NCBI GenBank assembly: GCA_003514205.1
Contig: DORQ01000209.1
Location: 6,710 to 18,843, forward strand
Direction of reading: 5' to 3'
From: Acidimicrobiaceae bacterium
GTDB lineage: Bacteria; Actinomycetota; Acidimicrobiia; Acidimicrobiales; Microtrichaceae
Length of the DNA: 12,134 nt
In this document: piece after piece, positions 5,717-12,134 of the stretch
Layout: each line of letters begins with the position of its first letter
Position numbering within the stretch: position 1 is the stretch's first letter
Made by a program: the position numbers and the translations under genes
The notes under the pieces: generated by a model
The model's input: only the letters and a program-made list of their open reading frames with translations
What the model was told of the DNA's origin: nothing
Databases searched by the model: none

Positions 5717-7338
5717 CGGTAACCGTTCGTGATTGGAAGACGGCGGTCCCGCCCAAACGCCTTTGAAGTGACTCTCAGGCCGGGAGGATTCTGGCGGCGT
5801 TTGTATTCAGCGAGATCAACCAGCCGACAGATCCTCTTGACGACGTGCTCCTCATGGCCCGAATCCACAAGATCCGCAACGGTGAGGTCACCATCGACAT
5901 AGCCCGCCAGTATGGGATCAAGGACCTCATAGGGAGGCAACGACTGGTCATCACGCTGATCTGGTCGAAGTTCCGCTGAGGGCGGCTTCGTGAGCACCGA
6001 CTCCGGGATGATCTCGTAACCCGATTCATCATTGCGCCAACGACACAGGTCATACACCAGTGTTTTGTAGACGTCCTTAATCACTGCCAGCCCACCAGCG
6101 GTATCGCCATACAACGTGGAGTACCCAACGGCGCTTTCGCTCTTGTTTCCCGTGGTGAGAACCAACCAGCCAAACTTGTTCGACAGGGCCATCAACGTCA
6201 CCCCGCGGATTCTGGACTGCAAGTTCTCCTCGGTAAGATCAGCGGACCGGCCCTCAAACGCAGGTGCGAACATCTGCTCAAAGGCAAGGTGGGCGGGTTC
6301 AATGGCGATGGTTTGCGAATGAGCTCCAAGAATGCTCAGCATCCGCTCGGCATCTGTCACGCTTCCCTCACTGCTGAATCGGGATGGCATCAGGACACCA
6401 TGGAGGTTGTGCCCCCCGAGCGCATCTGCAGCGATCGCCGCAACGAGCGAGGAGTCGATTCCGCCTGACATTCCGAGAACCACCTCGGAAAATCCGTTCT
6501 TCAACGCGTAGTCACGCGTGCCCAACACGAGCGCTTCCCAGAGCTCTTCCATCGGTTCAAGGGGGGCCTCGATGCGATCAGTCGGTCGCGAGGCCCCGGC
6601 TGGCTCGACGTCAACGATTTCAAAGTCCTCGACGAAGTGACCAATGCGGGCGAGAAGCTCCCCTTCAGCCCCAACCGCGAAAGATCCGCCATCGAATATC
6701 AGCTCGTCTTGGCCCCCGACCTGGTTCACGTACACCAGCGGGCGCTCTGCACCAACTGCTCGTTCTCTGAGCATCAACTCTCGCTGGGCCAATTTGTTGT
6801 GATGGTATGGCGAACCGTTGATATTTAGGAGGATCTGCGCCCCTGCCTGCGCCTGGCGGAGCACAGGTCCATCGTCGATCCAGATGTCTTCACAAATGGA
6901 AACTCCGAAACGAACACCCTTGAATTCAACCAACGGTTGGTCGCGCGCGCCTGGGCGAAACCAGCGCGCCTCATCGAAGACCGAATAGTTCGGCAGTTCC
7001 TGCTTTCGATAAATCGATTGGACTCTGCCATCCCAACAAATCGCCGCAGCGTTGAACCGCGAGCCGTCTGGCGTTATCTCTGGAAACCCAACAACTGCTG
7101 CACAGCTACTGCTCTGCTCAGCAATCCGTTCAATCTCGACCCAGCAATCCTTCAGAAATCCCTGCTTCAGCACAAGATCTTCGGGCGGGTACCCGCAAAT
7201 GGCAAGCTCGCCGAACACCGCTATGTCGGCGCCCTCCCGCTGAGCCCGGTGAAGAGAGTCGATAATGGCTTGAGCATTAGCGGCCAGCGACCCAACCGTC
7301 GGATTCAGCTGACACAGGGCTATTCTGACCGCACTCAC
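5713..7338 (-). CDS. nadE: Glutamine-dependent NAD+ synthetase
   Basis: Catalyses the last step of NAD+ synthesis, amidating nicotinic acid adenine dinucleotide with ammonia released from glutamine. The 541-residue product has both domains. The N-terminal nitrilase-type glutaminase shows the triad Glu44 (GELAICGYPP), Lys112 (YRKQELPN) and Cys149 (GVSICEDIW). The C-terminal synthetase shows the PP-loop SGGIDSS at 291-297, TTGNKSE at 396-402, and KPPSAELRPDQRDDQSLPPY at 451-470. The C-terminal RRQNPPGLRVTSKAFGRDRR is typical of the family. Length is normal and no catalytic residue is missing. The start is GTG at 7338. A TAGGCT element ends 6 bases before it, so the transcript may begin at the start codon itself. 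It forms a two-gene unit with the following small gene and is divergent from glnA. Confidence 0.96.
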   Translation of the reverse strand: MSAVRIALCQLNPTVGSLAANAQAIIDSLHRAQREGADIAVFGELAICGYPPEDLVLKQGFLKDCWVEIERIAEQSSSCAAVVGFPEITPDGSRFNAAAICWDGRVQSIYRKQELPNYSVFDEARWFRPGARDQPLVEFKGVRFGVSICEDIWIDDGPVLRQAQAGAQILLNINGSPYHHNKLAQRELMLRERAVGAERPLVYVNQVGGQDELIFDGGSFAVGAEGELLARIGHFVEDFEIVDVEPAGASRPTDRIEAPLEPMEELWEALVLGTRDYALKNGFSEVVLGMSGGIDSSLVAAIAADALGGHNLHGVLMPSRFSSEGSVTDAERMLSILGAHSQTIAIEPAHLAFEQMFAPAFEGRSADLTEENLQSRIRGVTLMALSNKFGWLVLTTGNKSESAVGYSTLYGDTAGGLAVIKDVYKTLVYDLCRWRNDESGYEIIPESVLTKPPSAELRPDQRDDQSLPPYEVLDPILAGYVDGDLTVADLVDSGHEEHVVKRICRLVDLAEYKRRQNPPGLRVTSKAFGRDRRLPITNGYR

Positions 7339-7344
7339 CGCGCC

Positions 7345-7350
7345 AGCCTA
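7345..7350 (-). promoter_or_regulatory. Candidate -10 element for a leaderless nadE transcript
   Basis: On the minus strand TAGGCT is separated by six bases (GGCGCG) from the nadE GTG. The expected transcription start falls on the start codon, and no convincing Shine-Dalgarno sequence precedes it. No good -35 lies 16-18 bases upstream. Leaderless mRNAs are frequent in actinobacteria, which makes this reading plausible but not proven. Confidence 0.35.
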
Positions 7351-7408
7351 CCCGGCGGCCAGACCTGCTCTAGCCGCAGCATCGTCCTTCCTGGGTGCGT
7401 CCAATGCT

Positions 7409-7437
7409 TTGACTCAATGCTGACTTCACAGTAGGAA
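7409..7437 (+). promoter_or_regulatory. Candidate glnA promoter
   Basis: TTGACT at 7409-7414 and TAGGAA at 7432-7437 are separated by exactly 17 bases and face glnA. The transcript would start near 7444 and have a leader of about 65 bases before the ATG at 7509. The -35 matches the sigma-70 consensus in five of six bases; the -10 is weaker, as is usual for promoters under activator or repressor control. Confidence 0.5.
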
Positions 7438-7459
7438 GCAGTGTGAACGCTGTGTGAAC
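7438..7459 (+). repeat. Tandem 11-bp repeat in the glnA promoter, candidate operator
   Basis: Two adjacent 11-mers, GCAGTGTGAAC and GCTGTGTGAAC, are identical at 10 of 11 positions. A weaker copy of the core (CAGTAGGAA at 7429-7437) lies one turn upstream, and CAGTGCTCAC (7459-7468) one turn downstream. Head-to-tail half-sites at 11-bp spacing are the usual arrangement for OmpR-family regulators, and the GlnR box is also described with an 11-bp period. The repeat sits at the predicted transcription start of glnA, and an OmpR-type regulator is encoded just after glnA. Confidence 0.45.
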
Positions 7460-7508
7460 AGTGCTCACGGAATGTTGCGGAGCCCCGCAGATCAGCGAAA
7501 GTGGTTGG

Positions 7509-8846
7509 ATGGAACACCAACAGTCGTATGTCCTGAGAACAGTTGAGGAGCGACGAGTTCGCCTCGTTCGGCTGTGGTTCTGTGATGTCCTCGGACAGAT
7601 GAAGTCGATTGCGATCTCCCCCGTCGAGCTCGAGACGGCATTTGAGGAAGGTGTGCAATTCGACGGCTCAGCGATCGACGGATTCAGTCGAGTGCAAGAA
7701 AGCGATGTTCTCGCCGTCCCAGACGCCTCGAGTTTTCAACTCATGAACTGGGGCGAAGGGGGTGAGGTCACTGGGGCGATGTTCTGCGATCTCATCAATC
7801 TGGACGGCACCCCATTCGAGGGGGATCCACGACAAGTGCTGAAGCGCAACCTCAACAAGGCTCGGGCGGCGGGCTTTACCCTCATGTGCGCCCCAGAGGT
7901 CGAGTTCTTCTACTTCGCTGCCGACAGCCTCGATGGCCCACCGCGTCCATTGGATTCGGCCTCGTATTTCGATCTCACAACCTTTGACGCCAGCTCCGAT
8001 ATTCGTCGCGAGACAATCCAGCGCCTGGAGGCAACCGGAATCCCTGTTGAGTACTCGTTTCACGAGGATGCTCCCAGCCAACATGAGATCGATCTTCGCT
8101 ATAGCGATGCACTCAGCATGGCCGACAACCTCATGTCACTTCGCCTCATCGTTCGCGAGGTAGCACTTCAACACGGTGTCCACGCGACCTTCATGCCCAA
8201 ACCCCTCGCGGGAGTGCAGGGCTCGGGGATGCACACGCACATGTCACTGTTCGCTAAGGAAACCAACTCGTTCTTTGACGAAGACGCCGAAGCTCACCTT
8301 TCTGAAACCGCCAGACAGTTCATTGCGGGCCTATTGCGCCACGCGCCGGAAATCACGGCCTGCACCAACCAGCTTGTGAACTCCTACAAGCGCCTGGTTT
8401 CTGGTTTCGAAGCACCTATCCACCTCACGTGGGCCAGGAACAACCGGTCGGCTCTCATTAGGGTCCCCGTGACTAAGCGCGGCAAGGAGCCAGTGGCAAC
8501 CCGAATCGAGTATCGGGCCATTGATCCGGCCTGCAATCCGTATCTTGCCTTTTCGGCAATGCTCGCTGCGGGACTTGCGGGAGTCGAAGGAAAGTACGAA
8601 CTCCAACCCGAGACGAGCGCGAACCTTGCCGAAGCAACCGACACGGAGCTACTCCAGGGAGGGATTGGGCTGCTTCCCGCGTCGTTGGCAGAAGCGCTCG
8701 ATGCAATGGAGTCTTCCGAGCTGATGAAAGAGACCCTCGGTGAACACATCTTCGAGTGGTTTCTGCGCAACAAACGAGCCGAATGGGCGGACTACAAAGC
8801 ACACGTCAGCCAGTTCGAAATCGAGCGATACATTAGGAATTGGTAG
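7509..8846 (+). CDS. glnA: Glutamine synthetase, GlnA2-like type I enzyme without adenylylation site
   Basis: Makes glutamine from glutamate, ammonia and ATP in the cytoplasm. The 445-residue product is close in length and detail to mycobacterial GlnA2 (446). Visible landmarks: MEHQQSYVLRTVEERRVRLV at the N-terminus, FDGSAIDGF (51-59), metal-ligand segment PEVEFF (129-134), HEDAPSQHEIDLRY (185-198), GSGMHTHMSLF (238-248), NSYKRLV (291-297), NRSALIRVP (312-320), and RIEYRAID (332-339), which holds the active-site Glu/Arg pair. The Tyr-containing NLYDLPP adenylylation loop of enterobacterial-type GlnA is replaced by a segment without that Tyr (about 370-385), so GlnE control is unlikely. The ATG at 7509 is chosen because it aligns with GlnA2; a GTG at 7461 would add 16 unrelated residues. 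It is followed 5 bp later by the GlnR-like regulator gene. Confidence 0.93.
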   Translation: MEHQQSYVLRTVEERRVRLVRLWFCDVLGQMKSIAISPVELETAFEEGVQFDGSAIDGFSRVQESDVLAVPDASSFQLMNWGEGGEVTGAMFCDLINLDGTPFEGDPRQVLKRNLNKARAAGFTLMCAPEVEFFYFAADSLDGPPRPLDSASYFDLTTFDASSDIRRETIQRLEATGIPVEYSFHEDAPSQHEIDLRYSDALSMADNLMSLRLIVREVALQHGVHATFMPKPLAGVQGSGMHTHMSLFAKETNSFFDEDAEAHLSETARQFIAGLLRHAPEITACTNQLVNSYKRLVSGFEAPIHLTWARNNRSALIRVPVTKRGKEPVATRIEYRAIDPACNPYLAFSAMLAAGLAGVEGKYELQPETSANLAEATDTELLQGGIGLLPASLAEALDAMESSELMKETLGEHIFEWFLRNKRAEWADYKAHVSQFEIERYIRNW

Positions 8847-8851
8847 CGGGA

Positions 8852-9520
8852 ATGGAGCCCATCCTTTGCTGGCCCGACCCAACTAGTCCTGAGGTCGTTA
8901 AGCCACTTGAGATCGCTGGAATCGAGTGGCACAGCACTGGTGATGAGTCTGTCGCATCGCAGCGCACGTGGAGCGGCGCCATCATCGACGCGACGAATGA
9001 CCCTGATGGCGCCTTTCTGTTCGCCCGCGGCATCCGCAAGCCTGACGTAGGGCTAGCCCCCGTTCTCTTGCTCGTCAGGGGCAATCAAATAGCAGATCTC
9101 GCCTCGCGACACGAGCTTTTCGATGACTTCTGTGTCGCACCCTTTCACCCGATTGAGTTCGAAGCACGACTAATTCACCTCCTCTCGAAGGAGGGCTGGC
9201 ACACCGCTGACCAAGAGATCCTGCTGTACGAGAACCTCGCGCTCAACATCGAGACCTACCAGGCGTCCATTGAGGGCAAACCGCTCGACCTCACATATAT
9301 GGAGTACGAACTACTCAAGTTCCTTGCGATGAACCCAGGGCGAGTATTCACACGAGAGGCCCTGCTGAGCAGGGTTTGGGGGTACGAATACTACGGAGGA
9401 GCACGGACTGTAGATGTTCACGTGCGACGCCTCCGAGCGAAGCTCGGCGAGGAACATGCCGGACTCATCTCGACCGTCCGATCGGTGGGATACCGATTCG
9501 GTACAAGTCGGTGGGGATAG
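8852..9520 (+). CDS. GlnR-like OmpR-family orphan response regulator
   Basis: Transcription factor of 222 residues. The C-terminal winged helix (about 126-216) has LDLTYMEYELLKFLAMNPG, VFTREALLSRVWGYEY, TVDVHVRRLRAKLGEEH and TVRSVGYRF, very like actinobacterial GlnR. The N-terminal receiver domain is degenerate: the double-acidic pocket after strand 1 is missing (ILCWPDP), Asp46 (GAIID) stands where the phospho-acceptor would be, and the conserved Lys of VKPF is Ala96 (VAPF). This points to control without ordinary phosphorelay, as in GlnR. No histidine kinase lies beside it. The ATG at 8852 is five bases after the glnA stop, without a clear ribosome binding site, so translation is probably coupled. 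A TTG at 8840 is a less likely start. It probably regulates glnA and nitrogen genes; whether it is the orthologue of GlnR or a local paralogue is open. Confidence 0.82.
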   Translation: MEPILCWPDPTSPEVVKPLEIAGIEWHSTGDESVASQRTWSGAIIDATNDPDGAFLFARGIRKPDVGLAPVLLLVRGNQIADLASRHELFDDFCVAPFHPIEFEARLIHLLSKEGWHTADQEILLYENLALNIETYQASIEGKPLDLTYMEYELLKFLAMNPGRVFTREALLSRVWGYEYYGGARTVDVHVRRLRAKLGEEHAGLISTVRSVGYRFGTSRWG

Positions 9521-9554
9521 AGACGCGGCTCCTCAGTGAGGGTCTCGCTCGAAG
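9521..9554. terminator. Short convergent gap with a weak hairpin
   Basis: The 34 bases between the ends of two convergent genes can fold as GAGAC (9520-9524) pairing with GTCTC (9542-9546), with an inner CCTC-AGT-GAGG stem and a six-base bulge. It could serve as a shared terminator for both strands. There is no T-run on either side, so support is weak. Confidence 0.25.
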
Positions 9555-9713
9555 CTACGAGTGAAGGTCGAGGATCTCGGAACCCTCGTGCCCGTGCTCG
9601 CCTTCAGTTCGCAGAAAGTGGGCAATAACCCCTGCCAGAACGCCACCGGACATGATCACCGAAACCGGGATCACAACTACAAGGGCGATAATGACAACAA
9701 TGGCGCCGATCAC
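9555..9713 (-). CDS. Small membrane protein of 52 residues, unknown function
   Basis: A short gene easily missed by length cut-offs. From the GTG at 9713 it encodes one strongly hydrophobic helix over residues 2-34 (IGAIVVIIALVVVIPVSVIM, then SGGVLAGVIAHFL), followed by a short acidic, His-containing tail (RTEGEHGHEGSEILDL). It begins 14 bases after the ridA stop on the same strand, so it is probably the last gene of that operon, and it ends 34 bases from the convergent regulator gene. The single-helix plus charged tail design and the absence of stops support a genuine gene. The tail would face one side of the membrane. I recall similar short proteins in actinobacteria but cannot name a family or function. 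Confidence 0.65.
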   Translation of the reverse strand: MIGAIVVIIALVVVIPVSVIMSGGVLAGVIAHFLRTEGEHGHEGSEILDLHS

Positions 9714-9727
9714 CCCAATAGTGTGCC

Positions 9728-10078
9728 CTACTCGGGGCAGTGGAGCAAAGCTTCGATCTCGAACCGGCCGCCGAGGGGGAGCCCCGCCACGGCAATAGCG
9801 CTTCTGGCCGGTCGATGGTCGCCAAACGCCTCCACATATACCTCGTTGACCGATGCAAAGTCGGCCATGTCGGCGAGGAACACCGTTGTCTTCACAATGT
9901 GGTCCAGAGTGGCACCCTCACTTTCCACGAGAGTACGCAGATTGGCCAGTGCTTGCCGAGCCTCGGCAAGCACGCCACCCTCAACCATGGTTCCGTCACG
10001 CAGGCCAAGCTGACCCGAAACGAAAAGGAAGTCGCCAGCGCGAACTATTGGCGTGTACGGCCCAACCGGTTTGCTCAT
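9728..10078 (-). CDS. ridA: RidA family (YjgF/YER057c/UK114) protein
   Basis: Small cytoplasmic enamine/imine deaminase family protein, normally a homotrimer, that removes reactive 2-aminoacrylate or related imines. The 116-residue product has the full fold: GDFLFVSGQLGLRDG (15-29), ARQALANLRTLVESEGA (40-56), VVKTTVFLADM-like strand and helix (62-71), and HRPARSAIAV...FEIEALL (88-112). Arg92 and Glu107 align with Arg105 and Glu120 of E. coli RidA, so deaminase activity is likely. The ATG at 10078 overlaps the stop of the molybdopterin-type fusion gene in an ATGA junction. RidA relatives often accompany oxidases or dehydrogenases that yield unstable imines, so it may protect against or process a product of its neighbour; that link is inference. 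Confidence 0.88.
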   Translation of the reverse strand: MSKPVGPYTPIVRAGDFLFVSGQLGLRDGTMVEGGVLAEARQALANLRTLVESEGATLDHIVKTTVFLADMADFASVNEVYVEAFGDHRPARSAIAVAGLPLGGRFEIEALLHCPE

Positions 10079-11643
10079 TCCGACACACTACCCCTGAAAG
10101 GAAGCGCGCCGCAGGGCCAACTAGTTGGATAGTCAAGGGACCTCCACACTGCACCTGCGACTGCAGCGAACACAGCATCGCTCCCATTAATCGCAGGACC
10201 TGAGTCGTCAATGATCGTGACCTTGACGGGAGGCATCACGCCTGGGCGAACGACACCGAAGGACCGAATCGTCAGATTCAGGATCTCACCCGTGGAGTCC
10301 ACCGCCAAACCCTCATTCGTCACCCACCCATAGGCCATATGGGCGGCACCAATGCAGTAGCTGCGAAGCACGACCTCGTCGAGCACCTCCCCACAGCGGA
10401 CAGTCACCGCAATGGACTCATCACTGACCTCTGCAGTTGCCTGTGAGCCGTTCGGCGCGGTCACCTCTGTTACCCGCGAATCTCGGTCGCGAGTAGCAGC
10501 CATGAGAACCGCTGCCTCCGCCCAACCAGCTGCCCTGATACGCGCTGAGGTTGGCGGGCCGTCGACGTGAACAAGTTCCACCTTCAATTGGGGCGCGACT
10601 GACGAAATTGCATCTGCGATCCCGGGAGTGTCCACCACTCGGATCACCCCGGTTCCGTCATCGTTGATTCCGGCGGCGATCGGCGGACGCTTCGGGCCCA
10701 GCCGGACTACGTCCTCTCGAGAAAGGCGAACCCGAATGGGTTGCTGGTACTGCTGAGCGAGATCGCTAGCGGCTGTGGTCACTATGGACTCTTGCTTGGA
10801 CCCAAACGCCCCACCGTTGCCGGACGGATCAGATGGATCGCCACCTGGAAGGCACCAAGAGCTATCCGTGTCGAGGTATGCGGGTTCGACCCAACTTGTT
10901 CTCAGAACACGATCCCAGGTGCCTCCAGGGAGTTCGAGGGGGGGTTCCGCGAGAACAGTCGTCTTGCGTCCCTGCACCTTGTGGGCGGCCTGGCGGACCT
11001 CGACCATGGTCTCACCAACATGCCACTCCCCGGAATCTGCCCGAAGCGCAATTCGGGCTCCTGCGGGGCACCCATCATCTGAGAAGGATCCAGAGCCCAA
11101 GACCCATTCGGGGCCCACCTTCTGCGTCGATCCGCCTTCAATGGTCGCCCGTCGAGACGCTGCCTGGAAGTCCCTGCCTGAGTCGGCGCACACGGTGCCA
11201 TCGCAGACCAATTGGGAGGCCTCAACGATCGTCTGCCAGCCGGTACACCTACAAAGGTGAGCCGACAAGGCGGCATTCACTCGTTCGGGCACAAGTTCGC
11301 CTGCGGATCGAAGAACCTCAAGTCGTGCAATGATTCCCGGAGTGCAGAACCCGCACTGGCTGGCGCCCGCCCCGAGGAAAGCCTCAGCCCACAGAGCCTG
11401 GACTTCCAAGGGGAGCCCTTCGATGGTCGTAACCGCTTTGCCGGCTAAGCGTCGTACAGGAGTCACGCAACTCACTCGTGCCTCGCCGTCGATGATCACC
11501 GTGCAGCACCCACATTGGCCCTGCGGCGCGCATCCTGCCTTGAGCGACTCAATCCGTTGCTCGTCGCGAAGCACATCTAGGAGCGACGCGCTCAACAGTT
11601 CCGTCGAAACGAGAACCGAATTCAGTGTGAACTCAATCGTCAC
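10075..11643 (-). CDS. Xanthine-dehydrogenase-type [2Fe-2S] domain fused to a shortened molybdopterin-binding domain
   Basis: A 522-residue fusion. Residues 1-150 are the small-subunit module of the xanthine oxidase family: plant-type cluster cysteines C38, C44, C47 and C59, then the alpha-helical cluster C97/C100 (QCGFCTPG) and C131/C133 (CRCTGW). The first spacing is C-x5-C-x2-C, one residue longer than usual. From about 170 the chain resembles pieces of the large molybdopterin subunit: GGAFGSKQE (277-285), PIRVRLSREDVV (302-313), and a C-terminal stretch with GAAHMAYGWVTNEGLAVD (432-449) and MPPVKVTIIDD (470-480). This part is about 350 residues, against 750 or more in normal large subunits. 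The catalytic KGxGE motif appears as NGSDA (486-490), without the Glu. No FAD subunit is adjacent. The start is GTG at 11643, overlapping the TPR gene stop (GTGA). Substrate and activity are unknown. Confidence 0.78.
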   Translation of the reverse strand: MTIEFTLNSVLVSTELLSASLLDVLRDEQRIESLKAGCAPQGQCGCCTVIIDGEARVSCVTPVRRLAGKAVTTIEGLPLEVQALWAEAFLGAGASQCGFCTPGIIARLEVLRSAGELVPERVNAALSAHLCRCTGWQTIVEASQLVCDGTVCADSGRDFQAASRRATIEGGSTQKVGPEWVLGSGSFSDDGCPAGARIALRADSGEWHVGETMVEVRQAAHKVQGRKTTVLAEPPLELPGGTWDRVLRTSWVEPAYLDTDSSWCLPGGDPSDPSGNGGAFGSKQESIVTTAASDLAQQYQQPIRVRLSREDVVRLGPKRPPIAAGINDDGTGVIRVVDTPGIADAISSVAPQLKVELVHVDGPPTSARIRAAGWAEAAVLMAATRDRDSRVTEVTAPNGSQATAEVSDESIAVTVRCGEVLDEVVLRSYCIGAAHMAYGWVTNEGLAVDSTGEILNLTIRSFGVVRPGVMPPVKVTIIDDSGPAINGSDAVFAAVAGAVWRSLDYPTSWPCGALPFRGSVSE

Positions 11644-12134
11644 GCATACTCAGGGGGAACTGACACGGCAGGGGATAGCGAGACCGCCTCGTCATAGGCT
11701 GCCTGAGCGCCCTTCGTGTCACCCTTTGCAGCCTTGAGCTCTGCAGTGTTCGTCAACGCTGAGACCCGGAGATCCACCGGCATCCCTGCAACGGTCATCA
11801 CTGTTGCGAACTGTGCAAGCGCTGCCTCCGCATCACCCTTTGTTCGAAGAACGACTCCGAGGTTGTAATAGGCCTCATTAAGTGTCGGCTCAAGAGCTAT
11901 GGCCTGGCGGTAGTAGCTCTCGGCCTTCTCCAGATCACCTTTGCCCTGGAGGATTACACCAGCGTTGTAATAGGCAAGTCCACTGCCGTCGTCATCTTTC
12001 GCAGCAATGATCTTCTCAAACACTCCAAGCGCTTCATCGCTCTTACCAGCATTCAATAGGTCAAGGCCTTCACTCACTGAAGGAGCCTCGTCAGCTGAAA
12101 CCGCTACTTTGGGTGCCTCGTCCTCGCCACAGGC
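11640..12134 (-). CDS. TPR-repeat lipoprotein (5' end outside the window)
   Basis: The frame is open to the right edge, so the gene starts beyond 12134; 164 residues are visible. The visible N-terminus reads A-C-G-E-D-E-A-P, which looks like the end of a lipobox (Ala-Cys-Gly) followed by an acidic, Ala/Pro-rich linker, so the mature protein is probably a lipid-anchored extracytoplasmic protein. A GTG at 12077 could be taken as the start but would discard that signal. The body has tandem tetratricopeptide repeats, the clearest being LAYYNAGVILQGKGDLEKAE and EAYYNLGVVLRTKGDAEAAL, with two further degenerate copies. TPRs act as protein-binding scaffolds; the partner is unknown. Its stop overlaps the start of the iron-sulfur/molybdopterin fusion by four bases, so the two are likely co-translated. 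Confidence 0.8.
   Translation of the reverse strand, partial: ACGEDEAPKVAVSADEAPSVSEGLDLLNAGKSDEALGVFEKIIAAKDDDGSGLAYYNAGVILQGKGDLEKAESYYRQAIALEPTLNEAYYNLGVVLRTKGDAEAALAQFATVMTVAGMPVDLRVSALTNTAELKAAKGDTKGAQAAYDEAVSLSPAVSVPPEYA

Noticed and set aside
7461..7508. Upstream GTG extension of glnA
   Set aside because: The extra 16 residues do not match the GlnA2 N-terminus, and this stretch borders the repeat and promoter region.
9561..10013. 150-codon plus-strand open frame after the regulator
   Set aside because: It is antisense to ridA and the small membrane protein gene, both of which have clear protein features on the minus strand; its product is low-complexity and polar.
10741..11333. Overlapping plus-strand open frames of 113-166 codons
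   Set aside because: All are opposite the Fe-S/molybdopterin fusion gene, whose cysteine motifs prove the minus-strand frame.
1..12134. tRNA, rRNA, CRISPR array, insertion sequence or phage gene
   Set aside because: I saw no spaced identical repeats, transposase or integrase motifs, or terminal inverted repeats, and no cloverleaf-like segments in the gaps between genes.

Overview
The window reads as chromosomal DNA of an actinobacterium (Actinomycetota). Three things support this: GTG starts are very frequent; one gene block has the same order as the mycobacterial Rv3660c-Rv3654c Tad/Flp-like cluster; and a GlnA2-type glutamine synthetase sits beside a regulator of the GlnR type. A class such as Acidimicrobiia is possible, but the sequence alone does not settle it. 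No mobile element, phage gene, CRISPR array, tRNA or rRNA was recognised. Almost everything is on the minus strand; only the glutamine synthetase and its neighbouring regulator are on the plus strand.

Region 1 (about 1-3882, minus strand, read right to left) is a compact Tad/Flp-type pilus or secretion operon: a CpaE/Ssd-like ATPase with a degenerate P-loop, the TadA/CpaF assembly ATPase, TadB and TadC inner-membrane platform proteins, a small Flp-like prepilin with a G|QGTVEY processing site, and a TadE-like pseudopilin. A further TadE-like gene may begin at the left edge. Most junctions overlap by a few bases (GTGA type), so translation is probably coupled. A strong hairpin at 3998-4036 separates this operon from the gene upstream.

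Region 2 (4077-5015) holds a housekeeping-type sigma-70 factor (group 1/2, without region 1.1), with its own upstream region at 5016-5281. Region 3 (5282-7338) is nadE, glutamine-dependent NAD+ synthetase, overlapping by ATGA a small helical protein of unknown function. nadE may be transcribed without a leader.

Region 4 (7339-9520, plus strand) is a nitrogen-assimilation pair: a GlnA2-type glutamine synthetase without the adenylylation site, then 5 bp later an OmpR-family regulator with a degenerate receiver domain that resembles GlnR. The glnA promoter contains a tandem 11-bp repeat that could be the binding site of that regulator.

Region 5 (9555-12134, minus strand) is a tightly packed operon read from the right edge: a TPR lipoprotein (N-terminus cut by the window), an unusual fusion of a xanthine-dehydrogenase-type [2Fe-2S] subunit with a shortened, probably non-canonical molybdopterin domain, a RidA-family protein, and a 52-residue membrane protein. 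The fusion protein and the glnA/regulator pair are the most interesting parts. I found no clear sign of a wholly new system.
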